This document shows positions 18,631 through 28,582 of a stretch of DNA of 64,000 bases, in pieces. How positions within the stretch are numbered: the stretch's first letter is position 1; each line of letters starts with the position of its first letter. The notes beneath the pieces were generated by a model. The model made no database searches and was not told the DNA's origin. It worked only from the letters and a program-made list of their open reading frames with translations. The translations under genes were made by a program, and so were the position numbers. The DNA lies in assembly GCF_024055725.1 (NCBI RefSeq), contig NZ_JAMXMX010000001.1, positions 403,627 to 467,626 of the forward strand, in the 5' to 3' direction. This stretch comes from Actinoallomurus spadix (GTDB lineage: Bacteria; Actinomycetota; Actinomycetes; Streptosporangiales; Streptosporangiaceae).

Positions 18631-19587
18631 GTGGACAGCACCACTACTGATCGCTTCGGCATCAGCCGGTTCGAGGCCAGCCGGAGCCGGCTGGCCTCGC
18701 TGGCGTACCGGCTGCTGGGCTCCGCCGCCGACGCCGAAGACGCCGTGCAGGACGCGTTCCTGCACTGGCAGGCCGCCGACCGGCAGCGGATCGAGGTGCC
18801 GGAGGCATGGCTGACCAAGGTCGTCACCAACCTGTGCCTCGACCGGCTTCGCTCGGCACAGGCCCGCCGCGAACGCACCGTCGGCGCCTGGCTGCCCGAA
18901 CCGCTCCTCGACGGCGATCCGATGCTCGGCCCCGCCGACACTGTCGAGCAGCGTGAAACGGTGTCCCTGGCGGTACTGACGCTCATGGAGCGCCTGTCAC
19001 CCCTCGAGCGGGCCGTCTACCTCCTGCGCGAAGCGTTCTCCTACAGCCACGCCGAGATCGCCGGTTTCCTCGGCATGACCGAGTCCGCGAGCCAGCAGCA
19101 CCTCCACCGGGCCCGGCGCCGCATCACCTCCGCGCGGCGCCGGGGCGGCGGTGAAACCGACCCGGCGTCCGCCCGCAGGCTCGTCGAGGAGTTCCTCGCC
19201 GCCGCCTCCTCGGGCCGTACCGAGCGGCTGGTGGCGCTGCTCACCGACGACGCGACCGCGATCTCCGACGGCGCCGGCCTGACCAGGACGCTGCTGCGGT
19301 ACGACACTCCGCAGCGCATCGCCGCCGTCGCGCGGGCCGGTCTCAAACCCACCCCCGCGAAACGGCGGCTTGCCGGCGGCACGTCCGCCGTCCACTACGC
19401 GCTCGTCAACGGCGGCCCCGCTATCCTCTTCGTGCTCGGGGACCGGGTCGTCGGCGCCGTGACGTTCGACATCGCCGACGGCAGGATCGCGACCGTGCGC
19501 GGCATCGCCGCGCCCGCCCGGCTCACCCGCCTGACCGGGGCCTGGCGGCAGTACGAGCCGGGACCACCGCTCATCACCCAGTGGTGA
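18631..19587 (+). CDS. ECF sigma factor with SnoaL-like C-terminal domain (SigJ/ECF41-like)
   Basis: 318 residues. Region 2 (RLASLAYRLLGSAADAEDAVQDAFL) and region 4 (LSPLERAVYLLREAFSYSH, then IAGFLGMTESASQQHLHRA) are clear, joined by the WLPEPL linker at 87-92 that marks ECF41-like factors. The C-terminal SnoaL-like domain replaces a separate anti-sigma factor; its DGGGK-like motif is DGAGL here and the final NPDKL is absent. GTG 18631 is preceded by GGTGG; GTG 18622 is an alternative. Cotranscribed with the upstream flavoprotein, which is its probable target. Confidence 0.92.
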   Translation: MDSTTTDRFGISRFEASRSRLASLAYRLLGSAADAEDAVQDAFLHWQAADRQRIEVPEAWLTKVVTNLCLDRLRSAQARRERTVGAWLPEPLLDGDPMLGPADTVEQRETVSLAVLTLMERLSPLERAVYLLREAFSYSHAEIAGFLGMTESASQQHLHRARRRITSARRRGGGETDPASARRLVEEFLAAASSGRTERLVALLTDDATAISDGAGLTRTLLRYDTPQRIAAVARAGLKPTPAKRRLAGGTSAVHYALVNGGPAILFVLGDRVVGAVTFDIADGRIATVRGIAAPARLTRLTGAWRQYEPGPPLITQW

Positions 19588-19650
19588 CCCGACGCCGCCG
19601 CGGCCAGGCGCAGCACCCGCGCTGAGCGAGTGAGCCGGCCGGGCGGTTCG

Positions 19651-20427
19651 CTAACCGCGATCCGCGCTCGGCCCGGTGGCGCCACCCGAGGTCGCTTCGG
19701 TTCTGGTGTAGAGGACCTCGCGCCCCTGGTCCGCGGCGCGGATGAGCGCTTCACTGACGAAGTCGAGGAATCGGGCGGCGTTCTCGAGGCGGGTGGCGGC
19801 CGGGGTGCCGGGGCCGAGGATGCCGACGCCCTGCCGTGCCGCCTCGATGATCTGGTCGTTGGACCGGGCGCTGCGGATCATCGACTGGTACCACAGGTCG
19901 TCGTCGACGACGTAGCGCTCGCGGCGGCGTTCGTCGCGTTCCCGGCGGATGAGGTCCAGACTCTCGAGGAACGCGATCGCTTTGGAGATGGACGCCGGGC
20001 TGACCTGAAGGCGCTGGGCGAGTTCAGCGGCGGTGAGGCTGCCGCTGTCGACGGTGTAGAGACAGGCCAGTACCCGGGCCATCATCTTGGGCAGGCCTGA
20101 GGCCATGTAGACGGTGGTGAGGGTCTCCTGGAAGTCGCGCACGGCGTCGGCGTCGCGCCCGTGGGGCTCGGGAGACGCCTCCGCTCCTCGGGGCGTGGCC
20201 TGCCTGCGCCGGCGGGTGCGCTGCTGAGCGGTGCGCTGGGCCAGGTCGGCGCGGTAGCCGGTGGGGCCGCCGTTCCGCATCACCTCACGCGTGATCGTGG
20301 AGGTCGGACGGTCGAGCCGGCGGGCGATCTCGGCGTAGGCCAGGCCGTCGGCCAGCCCTGCGGCGATCTGCTGGCGATCCTGCTGGGTGAGCCTGCCTCC
20401 CGGCACCGGACCCCCTCCATGCCCCAT
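19651..20427 (-). CDS. Regulator with IS30-type HTH and MarR/GbsR-like winged helix
   Basis: 258 residues with two DNA-binding parts: an N-terminal HTH_38-like segment (LTQQDRQQIAAGLADGLAY, then IARRLDRPTSTITREV) and a later winged helix (LTAAELAQRLQVSPASISKA, then FLESLDLIRRERDE). The first HTH is also found in IS30 transposases, but no DDE domain follows, so this is a regulator. The ATG follows GGAGC. It is convergent with the sigma factor and transcribed away from the UvrA-like gene's end. Proteins of this build occur next to exporters; here the drug-resistance ABC gene upstream is a candidate target. Confidence 0.88.
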   Translation of the reverse strand: MGHGGGPVPGGRLTQQDRQQIAAGLADGLAYAEIARRLDRPTSTITREVMRNGGPTGYRADLAQRTAQQRTRRRRQATPRGAEASPEPHGRDADAVRDFQETLTTVYMASGLPKMMARVLACLYTVDSGSLTAAELAQRLQVSPASISKAIAFLESLDLIRRERDERRRERYVVDDDLWYQSMIRSARSNDQIIEAARQGVGILGPGTPAATRLENAARFLDFVSEALIRAADQGREVLYTRTEATSGGATGPSADRG

Positions 20428-20542
20428 GGGTGCTCCACGGCGCTGCTCGATGGCCTCTGGCCCCCACCATAGCGTTCACCTTTGAGGTAACGCAACGAGC
20501 GACCGCGAGGCCGGCCCGGCGAGCGAACCGGCTCGGAGCCCG

Positions 20543-20580
20543 GCCCTGCCGCCCCGGCGGCCGGGCCGGGACGGCAGGGC
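20543..20580 (-). terminator. Hairpin terminator after the UvrA-like gene
   Basis: GCCCTGCCG (20543-20551) pairs exactly with CGGCAGGGC (20572-20580), enclosing a GC-rich loop that can itself fold. It starts five bases after the stop on the reverse strand. Confidence 0.6.
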
Positions 20581-20585
20581 TCCGG

Positions 20586-22970
<2,385 letters not shown>

Positions 22971-23054
22971 CGTGTCTCCATCTGTTGGGCGGGCCGCCGG
23001 GGTCACCGGCGGCGCCGCCTGGGGCGATCCGACCGGCTCCGGGCGGCCAGAATC

Positions 23055-23165
23055 TCAGACCGGCCGGCGGCCGCCGCGCATCAGCTCGCGGTCCGGCGGC
23101 TCGTTCACCGCACGCCACGCCTGGATCCGGCGCGGGAGGACGCGGAACCAGCGGTACGGCGTGGC
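23055..23165 (-). pseudogene. Short remnant resembling the C-terminal tail of a flavin-binding (PPOX-like) protein
   Basis: In the 325-base space after the UvrA-like start, the reverse strand reads TPYRWFRVLPRRIQAWR, then NEPPDRELMRGG and a stop. I recall tails of the form WFRxxPRRIQAWRExNELxxRxLMRDG in small actinobacterial proteins of the PPOX type. The frame upstream of 23165 looks non-coding, so only the last 36 codons survive. The rest of 22971-23295 holds nothing else I can support. Confidence 0.35.
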
Positions 23166-23295
23166 CTCCTCACGGGGATCGGAACCCGTACGGGCCGGTC
23201 GGGAACGTGGTGATCGGAGACGAGACCGCGGCCGCCCGGTGCCGGACACCGCCTCCTTCGCGGCGCCGGCACCGGTGATGGCCGCGGCGGCCGGC

Positions 23296-23706
23296 TCAGC
23301 GGATCTCGTTGATGCGGACCATGTTGCCGGCGGGGTCGCGGAAGGCGCAGTCGCGGATGCCGTACGGCTGATCGGTCGGCTCCTGGACGACCTCGGCGTC
23401 GCCGGTCTGAAGCCGCTCGAACGCGCTGTCGAGGTCCTTGGTGGCCAGGACGATGATGCCGTAGGTGCCCTTGGCCATCATCTCGCTGATCGTACGGCGC
23501 TCGTCCTCGGTGATACCGGGATCGACGGCCGGCGGGTGCAGGACGATGGACGTGCCGGGCTGGCCCTTGGGGCCGACCGTGATCCAGCGCATCGTGCCCT
23601 GGCCGACGTCGTTGCGGACCTCGAAGCCCAGCGTGTCGCGGTAGAACGCCAAAGAGGCATCCGGGTCGTCGTGCGGCAGGAACGTGTTGTGAATGGTGAG
23701 GTCCAT
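23296..23706 (-). CDS. VOC family protein (glyoxalase/bleomycin-resistance fold)
   Basis: 136 residues forming two beta-alpha-beta3 modules: HNTFLPHDDPDASLAFYRDT, then FEVRNDVG, and the final DCAFRDPAGNMVRINE strand. Length and layout match single-module-pair VOC proteins. ATG 23706 is the natural start. It is transcribed away from the recombinase gene. It could bind a drug or act on a small lipophilic substrate; the sequence does not decide. Confidence 0.9.
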   Translation of the reverse strand: MDLTIHNTFLPHDDPDASLAFYRDTLGFEVRNDVGQGTMRWITVGPKGQPGTSIVLHPPAVDPGITEDERRTISEMMAKGTYGIIVLATKDLDSAFERLQTGDAEVVQEPTDQPYGIRDCAFRDPAGNMVRINEIR

Positions 23707-23863
23707 GGCCGTAAGGCTAGGCGCGGCCGCCATGCCCGCGCTTCTCGATTCCTGATCGGTCCGGTCACCCGCCGCACCCCTGAGCGGGACTTCGTACGCG
23801 GTGCCCGACGCCGGTGGGCGCGGATCGAAAAAGATGATCGCCGGGTGACAAGATGGTCCACCG

Positions 23864-24937
23864 ATGGCTGACGACGAACTCCAGGGCACAGCAGCGGGCC
23901 TCGACCGGATCCGTGGAGCCGGCACGCCGGCCGGGTCGGCGTCGCCCGGCGGTGGCGCGCTGCACGAGTGGGGGGCGCCCGGCCTGCCGTCGGCGTACGA
24001 CCCGGAACGCGATCCGTACCGCGTTTACCTGGACCGGCTCGACAGCGAGCAGTCGCGGCGGACGATGCGCGGCTGCCTGGACCGTATCGCCCGGATCGTC
24101 GCCATGGACGAGAGCGTGACCGGGGCCGGGCGCCCGTGGTGGCTGCTCCGCTACGAGCACACGACGCGGATCCGCGCCGAACTGCGCGCCAGGACGATGG
24201 AGGACGGGCGGCCGGCCTACTCGCCGTCCTCGATCAACAAGCATCTCGTGGCGTTGCGGCAGGTGCTGCGCGAGTGCTGGCGGCTGGGGCTGATGACCGC
24301 CGAGGACTACCAGCGGGCCGTCGACCTGAAGTCGGTGGAGGGCAGCCGGCTGCCGCGCGGCCACCACATCCCGGATCGTTCCCTGGCCGCCGCGCTGGCC
24401 GTGTGCGACGCCGATCCTTCGCCCGCCGGGCGGCGGGACGCGGCGCTGCTCGCCGTGCTCTACACCACCGGTGCCCGGCGCGGGGAGATCGCCGGGCTGG
24501 CGGTCGGCGACTATGACCCGGCGGAGCGGTCGCTGCGGGTCCGCGGCAAGCGCGACAAGGAACGGCTGGTGTACGTGACGGTCGAGGCGGCCATGCGCCT
24601 GGACGCGTGGGTCGCCGTCCGCGGCCGTGGGCCCGGGGCGCTGTTCCCGCCGATCAGCAGGATGGGCCGGTGCCGAGTACGCGATGGGGTCCTGACCCAC
24701 CCCACGGGGCAGGCGATCGCCGGGATCCTCGACCGCCGGCTGGCGCAGGCGGGCGTTCCGCCGCACACGCCCCACGACTTCCGCCGGACCTTCATCGGGG
24801 AGCTGCTCGACGCCGGAGTCGACCTCGCCACGGCGCAGCAGCTCGTCGGTCACGCCTCACCGGCCACGACCGCGCGCTATGACCGCCGTCCCGAACGGCA
24901 ACGCCGCGACGCCGTGGACCGGCTGCGCCTGCCCTGA
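23864..24937 (+). CDS. Tyrosine-type site-specific recombinase/integrase
   Basis: 357 residues. A SAM-like core-binding domain (about 48-145, DPYRVYLDRL and SSINKHLVALRQVLREC) precedes a catalytic domain with R205 (TGARRGE), the beta-hairpin lysine near 229-232 (RGKRDKER), H304 and R307 (HDFRRTF), H330 (GHASPATT) and the nucleophile Y339 (ARYDRR). The full active set is present. No excisionase, tRNA, att duplication or other mobile gene is seen within several kb, and its base composition matches its neighbours, so it is an orphan. Whether it is Xer-like housekeeping or a relic of an element is open. Confidence 0.93.
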   Translation: MADDELQGTAAGLDRIRGAGTPAGSASPGGGALHEWGAPGLPSAYDPERDPYRVYLDRLDSEQSRRTMRGCLDRIARIVAMDESVTGAGRPWWLLRYEHTTRIRAELRARTMEDGRPAYSPSSINKHLVALRQVLRECWRLGLMTAEDYQRAVDLKSVEGSRLPRGHHIPDRSLAAALAVCDADPSPAGRRDAALLAVLYTTGARRGEIAGLAVGDYDPAERSLRVRGKRDKERLVYVTVEAAMRLDAWVAVRGRGPGALFPPISRMGRCRVRDGVLTHPTGQAIAGILDRRLAQAGVPPHTPHDFRRTFIGELLDAGVDLATAQQLVGHASPATTARYDRRPERQRRDAVDRLRLP

Positions 24938-25001
24938 TCTGTACGGGGCCGCAGCACGCCACGGACCCCGCAGCGGGTCCGGTGTTCACTCGGCGAGGTC
25001 C

Positions 25002-25375
25002 TCACGACCGGCCTCGCGTCGCGCTCGGGGCGGCGTGCCGTCCGGAGCCGGCGGGGTCCGCCGGCGCGTGCGGGTTCGGCGCCTGGGCGTCGGCGCGGTC
25101 CAGGGCGCGGAGCGCGAGCAGGCCGCCGATGCCGGGGACGGCGGCGCACACCGCGATCCCGGTGGTCCGGCGCGGGTCGCGCCAGGTGGCGAAGACCCCG
25201 AAGAGCCAGACGATGCCGTGGATCGGGCCGAAGAGCGCGGCGACCTCCTGCACGTGCGCGGTCGCCAGGTTGACGAGCAGGACGGCGAGGCTGACCAGTT
25301 CGACGGTCGCGGAGACGCGCAGGGGCCTGCGGGCGGGCCGTGGCGTCGGGGGCGTGGGCGCGGTGATGGGGTCAC
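25002..25375 (-). pseudogene. DUF3817 membrane protein with an apparent 1-base frameshift
   Basis: The reverse strand encodes LRVSATVELVSLAVLLVN, then ATAHVQEVAALFGPIHG, GIVWLFGVFATW and GIAVCAAVPGIGGLLALRAL, the three-helix DUF3817 pattern. The expected GTG start at 25375 overlaps the stop of the preceding gene as GTGA and has CAGGAG before it, but it is one frame off. Adding one base to the G-run at 25348-25352 restores a continuous frame. So this is either a real frameshift or a homopolymer error. It would be the third gene of the operon starting at 26622. Confidence 0.7.
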
Positions 25376-25914
25376 ACTCCTGTGGTGGAGCCGGGGCGGA
25401 CGATCATCAGGACGGTGACCGTGGCCCACAGCAGGTTGAACGTGCCGGTCAGCATGGCCAGCCGCCTGATCCGCGCGGGCTCGATGCCCGCCGCTGTCGC
25501 GGCGCCGGTACCGCCGCCGGTCAGGCCGGCGAGGACGGCCTCCTGAGCGGGGAGGACCAGCAGCGCGAGCACGAGGGCGGCGGCACCGGTGAGGACGATG
25601 GAGACGATCAGCCAGGGAGTGCCGAGGACGTGCAGGCCGGCGGCGGTCGCGAACCCGAAGACGGGGACGGCGAGGCCGACGGCGGCGTAGACGCGGCAGA
25701 TGCGGTGCAGCAGCCGCATGGCGGCCGTTTCAGCACCGGCCCCAACGGCCCCACCGGCCCCACCGGCCCCGGCAGGCCCGCCGGATGCGCCAGGCCCGCC
25801 GGATGCGCCGGCGGCCCTGCGGGCCGCGGCCGGGAACATGCTGCCCGCGACGGTGACCGGGCCCACGGCGATGACCGCCGCGAGTACGTGGAGGATGAGG
25901 AGGATCTTCGTCAT
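25372..25914 (-). CDS. DUF2269-like integral membrane protein
   Basis: 180 residues. TKILLILHVLAAVIAVGP opens the first helix, with later helices ICRVYAAVGLAVPVFGFA, WLIVSIVLTGAAALVLALL and a last one ending VTVLMIVRP, as in DUF2269-type proteins. Between helix 1 and 2 an unusual Gly/Ala/Pro/Ser-rich loop (about 37-62) is encoded by tandem DNA repeats. It starts 36 bases after the DJ-1-like gene and ends in a GTGA overlap with the DUF3817 gene, so the three genes are an operon. Function unknown. Confidence 0.82.
   Translation of the reverse strand: MTKILLILHVLAAVIAVGPVTVAGSMFPAAARRAAGASGGPGASGGPAGAGGAGGAVGAGAETAAMRLLHRICRVYAAVGLAVPVFGFATAAGLHVLGTPWLIVSIVLTGAAALVLALLVLPAQEAVLAGLTGGGTGAATAAGIEPARIRRLAMLTGTFNLLWATVTVLMIVRPGSTTGV
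25738..25810. repeat. Tandem repeats encoding the Gly/Ala loop of the DUF2269-like protein
   Basis: Four imperfect 9-base units of the GGCCCCACC type (25738-25772) adjoin two 18-base copies of GGCCCGCCGGATGCGCC(A/G) (25775-25792 and 25793-25810). All unit lengths are multiples of three, so copy-number change keeps the frame. Confidence 0.7.
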
Positions 25915-25950
25915 CGCCAGGGTGCGCTTTCGATTGCAGGAGGGGATGGG

Positions 25951-26622
25951 TCAGGCGCTCGCCGGGGCTGGCCCGAGGTCGCGCCACACCACGCCGCGGC
26001 GCTCGTACTCGAACAGCTCCTCGACGGCGAGCGCGATCTTCGGACCCACCTCCCGTTCCAGCAGGTACAGGCCCACGTCCAGACCGGAGGTGACGCCACC
26101 GGAGGTGACCAGGTCGCCGTCGTCGACGACGCGGGCCCGGATGACGTTGACGCCGCTCGCGCCGAGCATGCCGAGCCCCTGGTGATGGGTGGCGGCGTTG
26201 CGGCCCTCGATGAGCCCGGCCATCGAGAGGATCAGCGAGCCGCCGCACACCGCGGCCACCGTGGTGCGGGGTGCCGCCAGGGCCTTGCCCAGCAGTGCCG
26301 GGAGCCCGGTGGTCAGGGTGCGGCCGAGGATCGCGGGGACCGTGGCCTCCCGTTCCTCGTCGGTGAGGTCGTTCCGGTCCGGGGGAGGGGTGCTGCCGGC
26401 GGCGCCGGGGACGACGATCAGGTCGGCGCGGTCGGGGTTCAGGGAGGCGGCGGCCGTCAGGGAGACGCCGGGGACTCCGCTGCGGATCTCCCCTGGCCCG
26501 TCGGGGGCGACCAGCTCGGCGCTCACCTGATCGGTGACCATGCCGGCGGCGCTGAACACCTCGAACGGGCCGACGACATCGAGCGGGTCGAAGCCGTCGA
26601 AAAGGACGAATTGGGCAAGCAT
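25951..26622 (-). CDS. DJ-1/PfpI family protein
   Basis: 223 residues with the class I glutamine amidotransferase-like fold: QFVLFDGFDPLDVVGPFEV, LIVVPGA, and the nucleophile elbow AVCGGSLIL. The cysteine sits where DJ-1 family members have their reactive Cys, and the later VVDDGDLVTSGG and GLDVGLYLLER strands match isonitrile-hydratase-like and ThiJ-like members. It is divergent from a GlxA-type activator whose sensor domain has the same fold, a common pairing. It heads the operon with the DUF2269-like and DUF3817 genes. The enzymatic role is not fixed. Confidence 0.92.
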   Translation of the reverse strand: MLAQFVLFDGFDPLDVVGPFEVFSAAGMVTDQVSAELVAPDGPGEIRSGVPGVSLTAAASLNPDRADLIVVPGAAGSTPPPDRNDLTDEEREATVPAILGRTLTTGLPALLGKALAAPRTTVAAVCGGSLILSMAGLIEGRNAATHHQGLGMLGASGVNVIRARVVDDGDLVTSGGVTSGLDVGLYLLEREVGPKIALAVEELFEYERRGVVWRDLGPAPASA

Positions 26623-26694
26623 CGGGGTCTCGTCTCTGTCGTTCCGCCACTGCCGCGCTCACGCTAGGAGAGCCGGCGCGCGCGGACCACAGGC

Positions 26695-26711
26695 TGGAAC
26701 GACAGATTCCA
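26695..26711. promoter_or_regulatory. TGGAA-N7-TTCCA dyad between DJ-1 and GlxA-type genes
   Basis: TGGAA (26695-26699) and TTCCA (26707-26711) are exact reverse complements in the 186-base divergent space, with GGTTCCA again near 26741. A likely binding site for the GlxA-type regulator. Confidence 0.4.
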
Positions 26712-26808
26712 ACGAGTTCTCGCCAACTCGCTGAACTGCGGGTTCCATCGTCGCCGCCGCTGGATCGCACGGCTGTGGATTGGCCGGAATCCGGCGTACG
26801 CTGCGCCC

Positions 26809-27756
26809 GTGCACACAGTGGCGATCTTGGTGCTGGACGAGACGGTGGTCTTCGACCTGGCCATTCCGGTCGAGGTCTTCGGCCGGGTCCGCCTGCCGGA
26901 CGGGCGCCGTCCGTACCGGGTCCGCGCCTGCGGACCGCGGCCGCACGTGCCGACCGAGATCTTCACGATCCACCCCCCGTGGGGGCTGGAGGCGCTCGCG
27001 GACGCCGACACGATCATCGTGCCGGGCCGCAGCGAGACCGCCGGGCCCCCGCCGGCCGACGTCCTGGAGTCCCTGCGGGACGCGGCCGCCCGCGGCACGC
27101 GCATCGCCTCGATCTGCGGCGGCGCCTTCATCCTGGCCGCCACGGGCCTGCTGGACGGGCTGGCCGCGACCACGCACTGGACCGCCGCGCAGCAATTCGC
27201 CGAGCTGTTCCCCAAGGTCGAGGTGCGGCCCGACGTGCTGTACGTGGACAACGGACAGTTGCTCACCTCGGCCGGCGCGTCCGCGGGCCTGGACCTGTGC
27301 CTGCACATGGTCCGCCGCGACCTGGGCTCCGCCGTCGCGGCGGACGCCGCGCGCCTGGCCGTCACCCCCCTGGAGCGGGAGGGCGGCCAGGCGCAGTACA
27401 TCGTCCATGAGCACCATCCGGTGCCACGCGGCTCGCTGCTCGAGCCGGCGCTGACCTGGATCGAAGAGCACCTGGGGGAGGAACTCACCCTGGAGACCAT
27501 GGCCGCGCGCTGCGGCATGAGCACCCGCACCTTCAGCCGCCGCTTCCGCGAGCACACCGGCACCACCCCGTTGCAGTGGCTGCTGCGCGCCCGGGTCAGG
27601 CGGGCGCAGTACCTCCTCGAGCACACCGACCACTCCGTGGAGAGGATCGCCGTCCAGGCCGGCTTCGGATCCGCGACCGCCTTCCGCGACCGCTTCAAGC
27701 GCGTCGCCGGCACGACCCCGCACGCCTACCGGGCCGCGTTCCGCGGCTCCCGTTGA
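26809..27756 (+). CDS. GlxA-family AraC-type transcriptional regulator
   Basis: 315 residues. N-terminal DJ-1/PfpI-like domain (AILVLDETVVFDLAIPVEVFG, ASICGGAFILAATGLLDG) and C-terminal AraC double HTH (LTLETMAARCGMSTRTFSRRF and IAVQAGFGSATAFRDRFKR). The sensor cysteine motif ICGG is kept. GTG 26809 lies six bases after TACGCT, so the message is probably leaderless. It is divergent from the DJ-1/DUF2269/DUF3817 operon, which it probably activates. A 66-base imperfect repeat begins at its stop codon. Confidence 0.94.
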   Translation: MHTVAILVLDETVVFDLAIPVEVFGRVRLPDGRRPYRVRACGPRPHVPTEIFTIHPPWGLEALADADTIIVPGRSETAGPPPADVLESLRDAAARGTRIASICGGAFILAATGLLDGLAATTHWTAAQQFAELFPKVEVRPDVLYVDNGQLLTSAGASAGLDLCLHMVRRDLGSAVAADAARLAVTPLEREGGQAQYIVHEHHPVPRGSLLEPALTWIEEHLGEELTLETMAARCGMSTRTFSRRFREHTGTTPLQWLLRARVRRAQYLLEHTDHSVERIAVQAGFGSATAFRDRFKRVAGTTPHAYRAAFRGSR

Positions 27757-27878
27757 ACGACCACCGCGGCACACGCCTCCCGCGCGCGGATCACCCCGAC
27801 CGGCTCCGCGCCCGGCCGTTTGAACGACCACGGCGGCGTACGTCGCTGATCGCTCTGACCGGCTCCCGCGCCCGGCCG
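27753..27878. repeat. Imperfect tandem duplication of about 66 bases
   Basis: Copy A (27753-27818) and copy B (27820-27878) both begin TTGAACGACCAC and end with GACCGGCTC...GCGCCCGGCCG, with a divergent middle. Copy A contains the stop of the GlxA-type gene, so the duplication arose at its 3' end. Confidence 0.55.
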
Positions 27879-27903
27879 TCGCGCGGCCGGGCGCGCGGCC
27901 GTC

Positions 27904-28524
27904 TCAGGAGGCCGGGCGGCGGCGGCGCCGGTAGTGACGCGCGGCGCGGACCCGGTTGCCGCAGGCCGTGGAGCACCACTCGCGGCGAGGGTGGTCCTTG
28001 AGGAAGTACAGGACGCATCCGGGGGCCAGGCAGGCGCGCAGCCGCAACCGGTCGGGGCGGCCGAACAGGGCGACGGTCTCTTCGGCGACGGCCGACACCG
28101 CGGCGGCCGGCGCCCGCCCACCGGCCCGGACGGAACGGGCGGGTGTCCCACCGGGCGCCCACGTCAGCGCGGACCAGCGGGGCGCCGCGCCGGCGGCCTC
28201 GTTGACGACGGCGACGGCGGCAGCCAGGTCCCGTACCGGGGCCGCCGCCGCCGGCCGCGGATCGCCGGTGGCCTCGGCCGCGAGCCGCCGCAGGGCGTCG
28301 CGCAGCGCGCGCAGCCGCCGCGCCAGGTCCTCGGCGTCGTCCGCGGTCAGGCCGTCGAGGTCGGCGGCGGTCAGCGGCTCGATCCGGGGGAGGACGGCCC
28401 GTAGCCACGCCTCGGCGCCGGACGGCCCGTCGAGCGCGTCGTGCACGCCGTCGCGGTCGCCCCAGACCGTGTTCATCAGCTCGATGGGCAGCGGTTCGCC
28501 CAGCAGCGGCGCGCTCGTTCCCAT
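27904..28524 (-). CDS. CGNR zinc-finger protein (ABATE domain)
   Basis: 206 residues. The N-terminal ABATE-like domain (LPIELMNTVWGDRDGVHDAL) is followed by a C-terminal CGNR zinc finger: RACLAPGCVLYFLKDHPRR, then WCSTACGNRVRAARHYRRRR. Four cysteines (CLAPGC and CSTAC) make the zinc site, and the CGNR motif is exact. Members are thought to be stress-related transcription factors. It is a lone gene between the GlxA-type regulator and the polyamine locus, convergent with the former. Confidence 0.93.
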   Translation of the reverse strand: MGTSAPLLGEPLPIELMNTVWGDRDGVHDALDGPSGAEAWLRAVLPRIEPLTAADLDGLTADDAEDLARRLRALRDALRRLAAEATGDPRPAAAAPVRDLAAAVAVVNEAAGAAPRWSALTWAPGGTPARSVRAGGRAPAAAVSAVAEETVALFGRPDRLRLRACLAPGCVLYFLKDHPRREWCSTACGNRVRAARHYRRRRRPAS

Positions 28525-28582
28525 GGCCGCACCCTACCGCGCTTCTAACGGGACCGGCCGCGGCCAGGCGTTACACGGCCGC

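Noticed and set aside
19651..20427. IS30 transposase, suggested by the N-terminal HTH
   Set aside because: No DDE catalytic domain; the rest is a winged helix, so it is a regulator.
23707..24985. Integrated prophage or island around the recombinase
   Set aside because: No structural, replication or excisionase genes, no tRNA and no direct-repeat att pair seen.
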